From NCBI GenBank assembly GCA_024637145.1, contig JAGXFQ010000040.1:1-64000 (forward strand): a DNA stretch of 64,000 nt, given 5' to 3'. Positions 27,284-35,756 of this stretch are shown piece by piece. Under the pieces are notes generated by a model. The model worked only from the letters and a program-made list of their open reading frames with translations. It made no database searches and was not told the DNA's origin. The stretch's first letter is position 1; each line of letters starts with the position of its first letter. The translations under genes were made by a program, and so were the position numbers. The stretch comes from Desulfobulbaceae bacterium (GTDB lineage: Bacteria; Desulfobacterota; Desulfobulbia; Desulfobulbales; SURF-16).

Positions 27284-27317
27284 GGCAATGGTCCGCTGTG
27301 ACGGACCATTGCCTTTT
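27284..27317 (+). terminator. Terminator after sbcC
   Basis: GGCAATGGTCCG pairs perfectly with CGGACCATTGCC around CTGTGA, followed by TTTT. It closes the sbcD-sbcC transcript. Confidence 0.85.
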
Positions 27318-27339
27318 GAGCGTGGGGCAAGGGAGAAAC

Positions 27340-27541
27340 TAGTGCAGTGTATCACTTAAAATTTTGTATATTTATGCAACTATGCCTTTAACCACAAAGG
27401 CATTCTTTTTAATACCCCCTTGAGGGGTACAAAAACACGAAGAGTTTCTTGTTTTTATGTTTTTCTTTGTGCCTTCGTGTCTTTGTGGTTCGTATGCAAT
27501 AACGAAATTCTACACGTACATTTAAGTTTTACGGAGTACTA
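27340..27541. mobile_element. MITE-like repeat, copy 1 (202 bp, TA-flanked)
   Basis: The element runs from TAGTGCAGTGTATCACTTAAA to TTTAAGTTTTACGGAGTACTA. The ends are inverted repeats (14 of the first 21 bases match) and the arms continue to a CCACAAAG...CTTTGTGG core, so the whole is a long imperfect palindrome with a TACCCCCTTGAGGGGTA palindrome inside. TA flanks both ends, as for IS630/Tc1-type insertion. It has no coding capacity. A second copy, about 90% or more identical by eye, lies at 49165-49367. The right end supplies the TAG stop of the leftward lipoprotein gene. Confidence 0.75.
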
Positions 27542-28642
27542 CTCGGCTTGATTGGTGTTGTCTTTCAGCAGCTCTTCAGGAACGCCCACGGCCTTTTCAA
27601 AGATGGTGCGCTGGCTCTGGACCCCCTTCATGTTGGCGCCGGTGAGATCCGCCTTGTAGAAGAAGGCCTTGACCAGATAGGCCCGCTCCAGATTGGCATT
27701 TTTCAGATTGGCCCTGCTGAGGTCGGACCAGTGCAGGTTGGCATCGCTGAGATCGGCATTTTCCAGATCCGCTTTCATCAACAGGGCATCCGTAAGACGG
27801 GCGGAGCGGAGATTGGCGCCCTTGAGATTGGCGCCACTGAGGTTGGCCTCCTGCAGATTGGCGCCGGATAAATCAGCCCCTTGCAGATTCGCCCCTTTCA
27901 GTTTGGTGCCGGAGAGATCAAGGTCAGCCAGGTTACAGCCCGGACAGTCCCCGGAATCAAGAAGCTGTTGATGGGGCTGGGAAAGTCTCTTGGTGGTGAC
28001 CATGGGGGTGACCGCGAACTCCTGCTGGTCAACCTCCTCTGCCTCTTCATTCGCCTGGGTGTCATCAGCACCTAACATGCCGAAGGTGAGGGTGGAGAGG
28101 AGGCCGCCATTGGCCGCGGGTGTTGCGGCAGGTGCAGCTTTTTCCGGGGTCGCTGTTTGGCGGGGCAAGCGCCGGGCCCGGCTGGGCGGTTGGGCCAAAA
28201 CGCCGGCATTCAAATCCGCCAGGGTGTATTCCACCTCATACTCAGGCACAAAGGTATGGGCCAGGGTGCCGTCATTGTTAAAGAGAAGATAATGCTCTTT
28301 GTCCTTAAAAACCTGGAAGCAATTGGTGGCGCCATCACCCCAGAATTTAAACTTCAGGCAGAGGGTATTTTTGTCCCGGTCCGTGGTCCAGCGGCCATGG
28401 GTTTTTTCCCCCACGGAATTGATGGCGTTGAGGGCCCCTTTTTCTGAAAAATCAATATCCGCTGCATCGGCCTTGTTCCAGGACACCATATGGAGGGAAT
28501 TGCCGGCAACCAGGGTGTCGATATTATCGGCACTGAGCTGGCGGGCCCCGGCCTGGAGGGCCTGGTCGAGATTGATGCGGCCGGCACAGCCGGAGAGGCT
28601 GAAAAGAAGAAGCAGGGCAAAAAACAAAGGAATTTTTTTCAT
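27539..28642 (-). CDS. Pentapeptide-repeat lipoprotein
   Basis: A 367-residue protein with a lipoprotein signal (MKKIPLFFALLLLFSLSGC, cysteine in a LSGC lipobox). Residues about 20-150 form a domain of unknown type with a WTTDRDK...LCLKFKFWGDG stretch, resembling small periplasmic DUF995-like folds. A low-complexity Ala/Pro linker follows. From about residue 240 to 345 come some 20 pentapeptide repeats of the A(D/N)LxG kind, which form a right-handed quadrilateral beta-helix. The function is unknown, perhaps a surface scaffold. Its stop codon TAG lies exactly at the edge of the repeat element at 27340-27541, so the C-terminus may have been trimmed by the insertion. Confidence 0.8.
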   Translation of the reverse strand: MKKIPLFFALLLLFSLSGCAGRINLDQALQAGARQLSADNIDTLVAGNSLHMVSWNKADAADIDFSEKGALNAINSVGEKTHGRWTTDRDKNTLCLKFKFWGDGATNCFQVFKDKEHYLLFNNDGTLAHTFVPEYEVEYTLADLNAGVLAQPPSRARRLPRQTATPEKAAPAATPAANGGLLSTLTFGMLGADDTQANEEAEEVDQQEFAVTPMVTTKRLSQPHQQLLDSGDCPGCNLADLDLSGTKLKGANLQGADLSGANLQEANLSGANLKGANLRSARLTDALLMKADLENADLSDANLHWSDLSRANLKNANLERAYLVKAFFYKADLTGANMKGVQSQRTIFEKAVGVPEELLKDNTNQAE

Positions 28643-28813
28643 GATGGCGGGGGTGTGAGTTTTTAAAAAAAGAGAAGATCCTCTATATAAACAAAGCCGG
28701 CGGGGAACGCAAAAGAAAAGGGCCGGTTTGCCAAGATCAGGGGCCTGCTGCCCTTGCGGGGGCAGGCGGCGGGCACATTAAATCATCCGGCCCTTATAGC
28801 CCCTTTTGGGATC

Positions 28814-31006
28814 TTACGCCCCTGACCAGGGGGCAGGGGCGGGCAGGAGGGCGGCCAGCTCTGCCACCGACTGCACCGGCTTTTTACAGCTGAAATCTTG
28901 GCAGACATAGGCGGTGGCCCGGTTGCCCAGGGCGGTCATCTCCTTCATAAAGGGCAGCTGCTGTTCCAGAAGGCGTTGGCCCGGCCCGTTATCAGCCAGG
29001 AGGACCAGGGTGGTGGGCAGATAAAGGCTGTTGACCAGGGCCAGCATCTCTTTGGTGTCCGCGGCCTCCGGGTTGCCGGCCAGGATGATCTGGGACGGGT
29101 TTTGTTGGTAGAGATCATAGGCTGCGGCCAGGGCGGGCCGGCCAAAGGGCTGCTCCATGAGGCCAGGGGCAAAGAAGGAGAGGATGGCAGCCGCCTCCTG
29201 CTGCTGCTCGCTGTTGGCGGTGATCCGGGCCAGGCGGAGCAGGTTCATGGCAGCCACGGCATTGCCGGTCGGTTCGGCGCCGTCATACTCGTTTCTCATC
29301 CGCACCAGGATATTTTCGGCCTCAAGGGGGCTGTCAAAAAAGGCGCCCTCCTGCTCGTCAAAAAAGAGCTCTTTTTGCCGGCGGCTGATGGCCAGGGCCA
29401 GCTCCAGCCAGTGCCCGTTAAAGTCGGCGCTGTAGAGATCGAGCAGCCCCTGGACAAAAAAGGCGTAATCATCAAGCTGGCCCTGAAAATGGGCCTCTCC
29501 CTCCCGGTAGCGCCGCAGCAGGGTGTGGTCATCTCCGGCCAAAAGATTTTTTTCCAGAAAGGTGGCTGAGGCCCTGGCCCCCTGCAGATAGCGCTTCTGG
29601 CCGGTGACCTTGAAACCCTTGGCCATGGCCGAGATCATCAGGCCATTCCAGGCGGTGATGATCTTGTCGTCAAGGTGGGGCCGCGGCCTTTGCCGGCGGG
29701 CCACAAAAAGGCGCGCTTTGGCGCGGGCCAGGATCTTGTCCACCTCCTCCTCTGTCTTGCCGAAGGTGCGGGCGGTGGCGGTCAGGTCCCTTTGGACGGC
29801 GAGGATGTTTTGACCGCTGAACTCGGCCAGGGGGTCCGCCTCCACATTGCCCTGCTGCTGCACGCCGAAGAAGAAGTTGCAGATTGCCGCGGAGTGTGCC
29901 CCCAGCAGATCTATGATTTCAGCCTCGCTCCACAGATAAAAAAGGCCCTCCCCATGGCGGCTGCTCTCCTGGGCGCTGGCGCTGTCAGCGTCTTCTGCCG
30001 AGTAGAATCCCCCCTGGGGGTCGGTCATGTCCCGCAGCACATAGTCGAGAATCTCGCTGCCGATTTCACGGAAAAAGGGGTGATGGCTCACCTGAAAGGC
30101 TTCAAAATAAAGGCTGGCCAGCTGCCCCTGATCAGAGAGCATTTTCTCAAAATGGGGTACCTGCCATTGCCGATCAACGCTGTAGCGGTGAAAGCCGCCT
30201 CCCAGCTGATCGTAGATGCCGCCCCCGGCCATTTTTTTGAGACTGAAGAGCACCATTTCCCTGGCCTGCTCATTTTTATGGCGGGCCTGATACCGCAGGA
30301 GGAAGTCAAAGAGGGCGGGCCGTGGAAACTTGGGGGCGCTGCCAAAGCCGCCGAATTCGCTGTCAAAGCTCTGGGCGGCCTGCTGCCAGCAGCGGTGCAG
30401 GAGCTCTTCGGAAAGAGGTTCTGTCTGGGCCGGGGCTGCGGCTGTGGAGCGCAGGGTGGCGGTGATCTCCTCGGCGTGGTCGGTGACCCTGGAGCGCTCC
30501 TGCTGCCACAGGAGATGGATCTGTCTGAGCAGATCGAGGAAGCCGGGCCGGCCATGGGCCGATCGGGGCGGAAAATAGGTGCCGGCATAAAAGGGACGGC
30601 GATCCGGCAGCAGAAAAACAGACATGGGCCAGCCGCCGCCGCCCGTCATGGCCTGGGTGGCCGTCATATAGAGCTGGTCAATATCAGGCCGTTCCTCCCG
30701 GTCCACCTTGATGGCGATATAATGGGCGTTTAAAAAGGCGGCTACCTCCTCGTCTTCAAAGGATTCGTGGGCCATGACATGGCACCAGTGACAGGTGGAG
30801 TAGCCGATGGAGAGAAAGATCGGTTTGTCTTGCTGCTGGGCCCGCTGGAAGGCCTCATCGCCCCAGGGCAGCCACTGCACGGGATTGAAGGCATGCTGCA
30901 GGAGGTAGGGGCTTTTTTCTTCTATAAGGGAGTTGGCCTCTTTGCCGGCAGCCAGCTGCTCTTTCACAAAGACGTTGGCGGTGGAGGGATGTCTGGTTGC
31001 ACTCAT
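28814..31006 (-). CDS. DUF255 thioredoxin-fold protein (YyaL/SPATA20 family)
   Basis: A 730-residue protein. The N-terminal DUF255 thioredoxin-like domain (residues about 25-190) starts with [19 protein letters not shown] and has the CHWC redox motif in STCHWCHVM, followed by [13 protein letters not shown]. The remaining 500 residues form an alpha/alpha-barrel of the type found in N-acyl-glucosamine epimerases ([18 protein letters not shown]). The family is widespread and conserved but has no proven reaction. There is no signal peptide. It follows cheX on the same strand after 58 bases and may be the last gene of that leftward run. Confidence 0.88.
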   Translation of the reverse strand: MSATRHPSTANVFVKEQLAAGKEANSLIEEKSPYLLQHAFNPVQWLPWGDEAFQRAQQQDKPIFLSIGYSTCHWCHVMAHESFEDEEVAAFLNAHYIAIKVDREERPDIDQLYMTATQAMTGGGGWPMSVFLLPDRRPFYAGTYFPPRSAHGRPGFLDLLRQIHLLWQQERSRVTDHAEEITATLRSTAAAPAQTEPLSEELLHRCWQQAAQSFDSEFGGFGSAPKFPRPALFDFLLRYQARHKNEQAREMVLFSLKKMAGGGIYDQLGGGFHRYSVDRQWQVPHFEKMLSDQGQLASLYFEAFQVSHHPFFREIGSEILDYVLRDMTDPQGGFYSAEDADSASAQESSRHGEGLFYLWSEAEIIDLLGAHSAAICNFFFGVQQQGNVEADPLAEFSGQNILAVQRDLTATARTFGKTEEEVDKILARAKARLFVARRQRPRPHLDDKIITAWNGLMISAMAKGFKVTGQKRYLQGARASATFLEKNLLAGDDHTLLRRYREGEAHFQGQLDDYAFFVQGLLDLYSADFNGHWLELALAISRRQKELFFDEQEGAFFDSPLEAENILVRMRNEYDGAEPTGNAVAAMNLLRLARITANSEQQQEAAAILSFFAPGLMEQPFGRPALAAAYDLYQQNPSQIILAGNPEAADTKEMLALVNSLYLPTTLVLLADNGPGQRLLEQQLPFMKEMTALGNRATAYVCQDFSCKKPVQSVAELAALLPAPAPWSGA

Positions 31007-31064
31007 GGGGATACCCGGGCTGAGGATAATGAGGCGCCCCGGGCTGGAAAAGGCCTGCCCGGGT

Positions 31065-31538
31065 TCAGGAAGGGTTGTCAGTTAAGACAATGGTAATGAT
31101 TCCCTTGTTGTCAATGTTGAATTGATAGACGTAGGAACTGGCCTGAGGGGCCGGGAGCTCGGGACAGAGGCGCGGAATGGAGAGCTGAAACTGCTGGTTC
31201 GGCATGATGGTACTGAGCAGGCTGCCGGTTATGGTATTGAGCAGCTCTTTCATCATGTCACCCACCGCCTCCATGGTCATTTCCTCCAGGCCGTAAAAGG
31301 TTTCCGCAATGTTCCAGCCCAGTTGCTGGGGGGCGGAGAAAAAGATCCGGGCCGGGCTGGGGGTAAGGATATCGATCACCGCGGTAATGGCGTGGCCCTG
31401 GGTGGCCTCTCCGTCAGTGGGCCTGGCCTCCATGAAGCCCATTTTCTCAAAGGTGGAATTCACCGCCTGGGCCAGGGCCTTCTCCTGGGGCCGTTTTTCT
31501 CCCGGTTCTTTGCAAAAGATATCAATCTCCCCAGCCAT
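31065..31538 (-). CDS. cheX: CheX-like chemotaxis phosphatase
   Basis: About 157 residues from the second ATG (31538), which has GGAGG six bases upstream. The CheX fold is recognisable by the central helix with the E-x-x-N pair in [13 protein letters not shown], the catalytic signature used by CheC/CheX/FliY phosphatases on CheY-P, and by the preceding [10 protein letters not shown] strand-helix region. It overlaps the end of the CheY-like gene by 17 bases, so the two are translationally linked and the CheY-like protein is the likely substrate. No flagellar or kinase genes are nearby. Confidence 0.85.
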   Translation of the reverse strand: MAGEIDIFCKEPGEKRPQEKALAQAVNSTFEKMGFMEARPTDGEATQGHAITAVIDILTPSPARIFFSAPQQLGWNIAETFYGLEEMTMEAVGDMMKELLNTITGSLLSTIMPNQQFQLSIPRLCPELPAPQASSYVYQFNIDNKGIITIVLTDNPS

Positions 31539-31920
31539 CGGCATCCTCCTCCTCGGTTAAAAAGCCCTTTAACACCTCATATATTTCCGTGGTGGAAAAA
31601 GGTTTGGGCAGGACATCCAGGGCGCCCATGGCCAACAGGATCTCCCGGTGGGCGGGATTGCCGGCGCTGGAGACAATGAGGACGGGGATATCCTGCAGGG
31701 CGGGTTCCGCCTTCAGGATCTTGAGAAACGTTTCGCCATCCATCTCCGGCATCATCAGATCGCTGAGGATGAGATCGGGGGGGCAGGCCCTTATTTTGGC
31801 AAGGGCCTCGATACCATGCCCGGCCTGCATAAATTCGGCATCATGGAAGCCGATATTTGCCAGGCATTTTTGGGCAAATAGGCGGGCGGTGGTGGTGTCG
31901 TCGACAATAAGAATACGCAT
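31522..31920 (-). CDS. CheY-like single-domain response regulator
   Basis: A 132-residue receiver domain with the acidic pair D7-D8, phospho-acceptor D54 in LILSDLMMPEMDG, the switch serine in LIVSSAG and K106 in LPKPFS. No output domain is present, so it works by protein contact. Its start ATG overlaps the stop of the HDOD gene (TAATG) and its end overlaps cheX. The cognate kinase is not in the window. Confidence 0.92.
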   Translation of the reverse strand: MRILIVDDTTTARLFAQKCLANIGFHDAEFMQAGHGIEALAKIRACPPDLILSDLMMPEMDGETFLKILKAEPALQDIPVLIVSSAGNPAHREILLAMGALDVLPKPFSTTEIYEVLKGFLTEEEDADGWGD

Positions 31921-32789
31921 TATATACCTGGTTGTTCGTCCATGGATTCTTTAAGGGTGCGGAAATCGCTGTCGGTGTCCAGGATGATCTGGGCCAGGTC
32001 ATTCTCCGTGATTTTGATAAAATCGATATAGTGGTCATCAAGCTGGTAACGCATGGCATCAGCGCCGGTATCCCGGCCGGTCATCATGGCCACCATATCG
32101 CCCAGGTGCACGGCGTAGACCAGGGAGCGGTACTTTTTTGGCGCCTTGGCAGGCTCATGATGGTAACGCATGGCAGAGGCCAGGGGCTCCGGCAGGTTCC
32201 AGTGGCAGGCCAGGGCATAACCGGCCTGGGTGTGGTCAATGCCCAGGATTTTTTCTTCAGCACCGGCATAATCCGGCATCTCCCCCTTTTCCAGGGAGGC
32301 AAGGAGCTGGGTCAGGGAGCCTTTGAGAAAATCGGAAATAATGGCCTTGCCCAGGTCGTGGAGAAGGCCGCAGGTATAGGCGACATTGGTATTGACCGGC
32401 TCTTTGCTTAATTCAGCAATCCGTTTGGCGGCAAGGGCGGTGAGCAGGTTGTGGTCCCATAAGCCGCCTTTGTGGCCATCGTAGCCGGCCAGGTCACAGT
32501 CGTAAATCATATCAGCGGCCTCGGTCATGACCAGAGAGAGCAGAAAATTTTCACCGCTATAGGCGATGGCCCTTTCCAGGTCACTGATCTTGCTCTGCAG
32601 GGAGAAGGCCGCCGAGTTGACGAGCTGCAGGGTTTTGGCGGTGAGGGCGGCATCATGTTTAATCACCCTGACAATATCTTTAAGATCATGATCTTTTTTG
32701 CTGGCCACCGCCAGGAGGCGGACCGCGCTGGGGGAGAGAAGTTTTACCTCCTCAATGACCTTGAGTATGTTGTTTCTGGTTGAGGCCAT
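31920..32789 (-). CDS. HDOD-domain signalling protein
   Basis: A 289-residue HDOD protein (residues about 15-215), an HD-related fold without the full metal-binding HD-GYP set. Visible parts are LLSPSAVRLLAVASKKDHDL, VNSAAFSLQSKISDLERAIAYSG and CGLLHDLGKAIISD. HDOD proteins typically sit in signalling clusters and control chemotaxis, motility or c-di-GMP outputs without proven enzyme activity. It lies one base after cheD and overlaps cheY, inside a tight four-gene cassette. Confidence 0.9.
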   Translation of the reverse strand: MASTRNNILKVIEEVKLLSPSAVRLLAVASKKDHDLKDIVRVIKHDAALTAKTLQLVNSAAFSLQSKISDLERAIAYSGENFLLSLVMTEAADMIYDCDLAGYDGHKGGLWDHNLLTALAAKRIAELSKEPVNTNVAYTCGLLHDLGKAIISDFLKGSLTQLLASLEKGEMPDYAGAEEKILGIDHTQAGYALACHWNLPEPLASAMRYHHEPAKAPKKYRSLVYAVHLGDMVAMMTGRDTGADAMRYQLDDHYIDFIKITENDLAQIILDTDSDFRTLKESMDEQPGI

Positions 32790-32790
32790 C

Positions 32791-33276
32791 TTATAATCTC
32801 CACTCTTCTTTGCCGGGCGAAGAGAGGATAACCCTGCCGTTGCGGGCGCTGACGGTGACGGTTCGGCTCATGGTTCCTCCTATATCCTCAGTACGGGGGC
32901 TGACCCCGTATTTCCAAAGAATTTTTTTTATGGCCAGGACATTCCTGGTGCCGATATTAAAGATGTTGTGGGGGTCCATGATCTTGGCGCCGCCGGCAAT
33001 TTTGGCAACCATCTGTTTGGGGCCGCCGCTACAGCCCAGGGCCATCATCTCTCTGATTAAGGCGGGAATGCCGGTGTCGGCAAAATAGCCCGGTTTATCC
33101 TGGGCCTTGGCTGGGTTGATGGTGGATTCGGGCAGGGCAATGTGGACCATGCCCACCACCCGCGTCTTGGGGTGGATGAGGATAACGGCCACACAGGAAC
33201 CCAGGGCATAGGTCTTAATAAGCTCGGGTGGGTTTTTTGAGGCCCCCAGATCGCCGACGCCAAGAACTAAAATGAT
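32791..33276 (-). CDS. cheD: CheD receptor glutamine deamidase with unusual start codon
   Basis: 161 residues when started at ATC 33276. The frame has no ATG, GTG or TTG between the antiporter stop and a GTG at 33192, and starting at 33192 would drop the catalytic cysteine. Translation from ATC (or ATT 33273) gives (M)ILVLGVGDLGASKNP, which fits the usual CheD opening, followed by TYALGSCVAV with the nucleophilic Cys and GMVHIALPES with the catalytic His. CGGGGG lies just upstream and may act as a ribosome site. CheD deamidates glutamines on chemoreceptors and can bind CheC-type phosphatases. It is the first gene of the cheD-HDOD-cheY-cheX set. Confidence 0.82.
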   Translation of the reverse strand: MILVLGVGDLGASKNPPELIKTYALGSCVAVILIHPKTRVVGMVHIALPESTINPAKAQDKPGYFADTGIPALIREMMALGCSGGPKQMVAKIAGGAKIMDPHNIFNIGTRNVLAIKKILWKYGVSPRTEDIGGTMSRTVTVSARNGRVILSSPGKEEWRL

Positions 33277-33384
33277 GAACCCCCGAAAAAAGCAGAAGAG
33301 AGAAGGTATCTTATCGGCCAGAGCAAAGAGCGGGTCAGGTGCATATTGAGAAAGATAGCATAAATAATTTGAGAGTGCAGGGAT

Positions 33385-35520
33385 TTAATCTGTCGGCGGG
33401 ATATGGACAATGAGTAAGGGTTTCTGGCAGTTCTGACTCACCGCTTCGGCCAGGGAGCCGAAGATCAGGCGCTGAAAAGAACTGCGGTGGGGCGCGCCCA
33501 TCACCAGGAGATCGTGGGACTCCGCCTCCTGATAGATGGTCTCCAGGCGTGATTCGGTATTAACCACCTTACAGTGCAAGCCGTGCCGGCTCTTGAACTG
33601 GTGCATGGTGAGCCAGGAGGCCAGTTCTTTTTCTTTTTTTTCTTTCTCTCGGCAGGGCTGGTCATAGGGCAGGAGATAGAGCAGGGTGATGGTATGCTCT
33701 CCCACCCGGGAGAGGGCCTTGACCACGGAACTCACCTCGTCGAGTTGATCCAGGGAGACCAGGGGCACCAGAATCCTCTCGGTATGCAGGGCCCCGTGGA
33801 AGCGCACCACAATAACCGGACAGACGGCAATCTCCGCCACCTGTTCCACCACCTTTTGGAAGCCCTGGATGGTGCCTTCAATGGGGTAGCCGATGATCAG
33901 GCCTTTGGTGGGGTTCTGGACCACGGCCAGAGAAAGGGCCTGGGCCACATCATTACTGCGCACCACTTTTTTGAGGAGGGTATAGCCCATGGAGCGCACT
34001 TCCGCCTCTTCCCTGGCAAAGAGGGCATGCTCATTCTTGAGGGGCATGTCCGGGGGGATGACCCGCACGGCCATGGGGGCCGCGCCTGTATGGTGGGCAA
34101 AGATGGTGGCCAGCCGGGCCAGACCGGTGACGGTGGCGTGGTGGGCGGCGCCGAACAGCACCACCCCTTCCTTGTTGACAGGGGGCACCAGTTTCTGCCA
34201 GGTCCAGGGCACAATGGTGATACCGGCAGTGGAGCGCAACTTATCAGTGCAGGCCCGCGCCGAAAGACCCGCATAGCCGGGCAGGGGATTGGGGGTGAGC
34301 TCCTTGCTGCCCGCTTCCCCCGCCTTGACCAGGGCAAATCGGGTCAGGAGGGGGCCAAAGAGTTCGGAGAGTACCACGCCGGTGAGCACCACAGGGGTGA
34401 TGACCGCGGCCAGTTCGGTCAGGCCGGGGGTGGCGGAGATTAGAAAGATAAGGCCGATGGCCACTCCGGCCTGGGGAGCCAGGGCATAGCCCAGATATTT
34501 GCGGACCGCCGGAGGCGAGTTGGCTGCCCTGGCCCCCAGGCGGGCGCCCACAATTTTGCCGGCCAGACGGGTAAGGAAATAGCAGATGCCGATGAGGCCG
34601 GCGGCGCCCAGGGCGGAGATATGGAGCTGGGAACCGGCCAGGGTGAAGAAGAGGAGGTAGATGGGCGGCTCAAAATCATGGAGGGCGCGGAAGAGGCGGA
34701 CATCCCTTTTGTCGCGATTAATTAGGGTGGCGCCGGCGGCCATGCCGGCCAGTAGCGGTGAGAGGTCCAGGAGGCGGGCGGATTCGCCGCAGAGCAGAAG
34801 CAGGGCCAGACCGGCGGAAAGCATCTCGCCCCGCTGGCTGAGTCTGTGGAGGACAAAGTCAATAACCAGGCCGGTGACCATACCGAGCAGCAGGGCCAGG
34901 ATAATCTCCTGAGCGCTGATCAGGGCTGTGGCGATAAAGGAGGCGTCGCTGCTGGCCAGCAGGTTGCCGGCCAGGGCCATGGCCATGCCAAAGGCCATGA
35001 TGGCCAGACTGTTGTTGATGGCTACCACGGCCAGCAGGCTGGAGGTGAGGGGGCCGCTGGCCTCCAGCTCGCGCACCACGTGCAGGGTGCTGGCCGGGGC
35101 GGTGGCCATGGCCACCGCCGCCAGGAGAGTGGCCAGAGAGAGAAGCTGGGGCAACTGCCAAAACGGGTCGCCGGCCATGGTGAAGCGGCTGACCAAAAAA
35201 GAGGCGAGGCCCACCAGGATAAAGGTGAAAACGGTCTCGGCCAGGGCGATAGAGCCCACGGTGCGGGCCACCTTTTTGAGTTCTTTGAACTCAATATGTT
35301 CGCCGATGCCAAAGGCGATGAGCATCAGGGCAATTTGGGTAAAATGGCTGAGCTGGCGGCTGGCCAGATCCTCGGAAATAAGAGCGAAACCAGAAGGGCC
35401 CAGGAGGAGTCCCGCCAGAATGTAACAGGTAACCGCGGGAAGTTTCAGCTTCTTTCCCAGGTAGGAGATGACAAGGCCGAAGGCAAGCAGGATGGCCACG
35501 GCAAGGGTGAGATGTTCCAT
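33385..35520 (-). CDS. CPA2-type cation/proton antiporter with C-terminal USP domains
   Basis: A 711-residue protein. Residues 1-395 form 11-13 hydrophobic helices of the KefB/NapA-type sodium or potassium/proton antiporter family, with LPAVTCYILAGLLLGPSG and LLLCGESARLLDLSPLLAGMAAG typical of the discontinuous helices. The last 280 residues are soluble and look like two universal-stress-protein modules (GVVLFGAAHHATVTG and TERILVPLVS...DLLVMGAPHRSS), probably a nucleotide-binding regulatory part. The ion cannot be decided from sequence. It lies 108 bases upstream of cheD on the same strand and may share its transcript. Confidence 0.85.
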   Translation of the reverse strand: MEHLTLAVAILLAFGLVISYLGKKLKLPAVTCYILAGLLLGPSGFALISEDLASRQLSHFTQIALMLIAFGIGEHIEFKELKKVARTVGSIALAETVFTFILVGLASFLVSRFTMAGDPFWQLPQLLSLATLLAAVAMATAPASTLHVVRELEASGPLTSSLLAVVAINNSLAIMAFGMAMALAGNLLASSDASFIATALISAQEIILALLLGMVTGLVIDFVLHRLSQRGEMLSAGLALLLLCGESARLLDLSPLLAGMAAGATLINRDKRDVRLFRALHDFEPPIYLLFFTLAGSQLHISALGAAGLIGICYFLTRLAGKIVGARLGARAANSPPAVRKYLGYALAPQAGVAIGLIFLISATPGLTELAAVITPVVLTGVVLSELFGPLLTRFALVKAGEAGSKELTPNPLPGYAGLSARACTDKLRSTAGITIVPWTWQKLVPPVNKEGVVLFGAAHHATVTGLARLATIFAHHTGAAPMAVRVIPPDMPLKNEHALFAREEAEVRSMGYTLLKKVVRSNDVAQALSLAVVQNPTKGLIIGYPIEGTIQGFQKVVEQVAEIAVCPVIVVRFHGALHTERILVPLVSLDQLDEVSSVVKALSRVGEHTITLLYLLPYDQPCREKEKKEKELASWLTMHQFKSRHGLHCKVVNTESRLETIYQEAESHDLLVMGAPHRSSFQRLIFGSLAEAVSQNCQKPLLIVHIPPTD

Positions 35521-35756
35521 GGCAGTTATAATAACACCCCTGCTATCCCTTGTCGAAACCTGTTCGCCCTCCTGGCCGGTTCATGGCGCTGCATCCCGCG
35601 CTGTTGCTTTTTTAAATGGTGGTGACAAGGGAGAGGCCGCCTGCAGAAATTGATTTGAGAGAAGGGCCCGGGGCGTTGTCATCCATGCAAAGTTTTCTTT
35701 AAAAAGGTATATTAGCAATTTTGCCTGGTAAGAAGAAAAGGACGTGTCCCTCTGTG

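Noticed and set aside
27340..27541. Transposase gene inside the repeat element
   Set aside because: Only 202 bases, with no frame of any length; the element must be non-autonomous.
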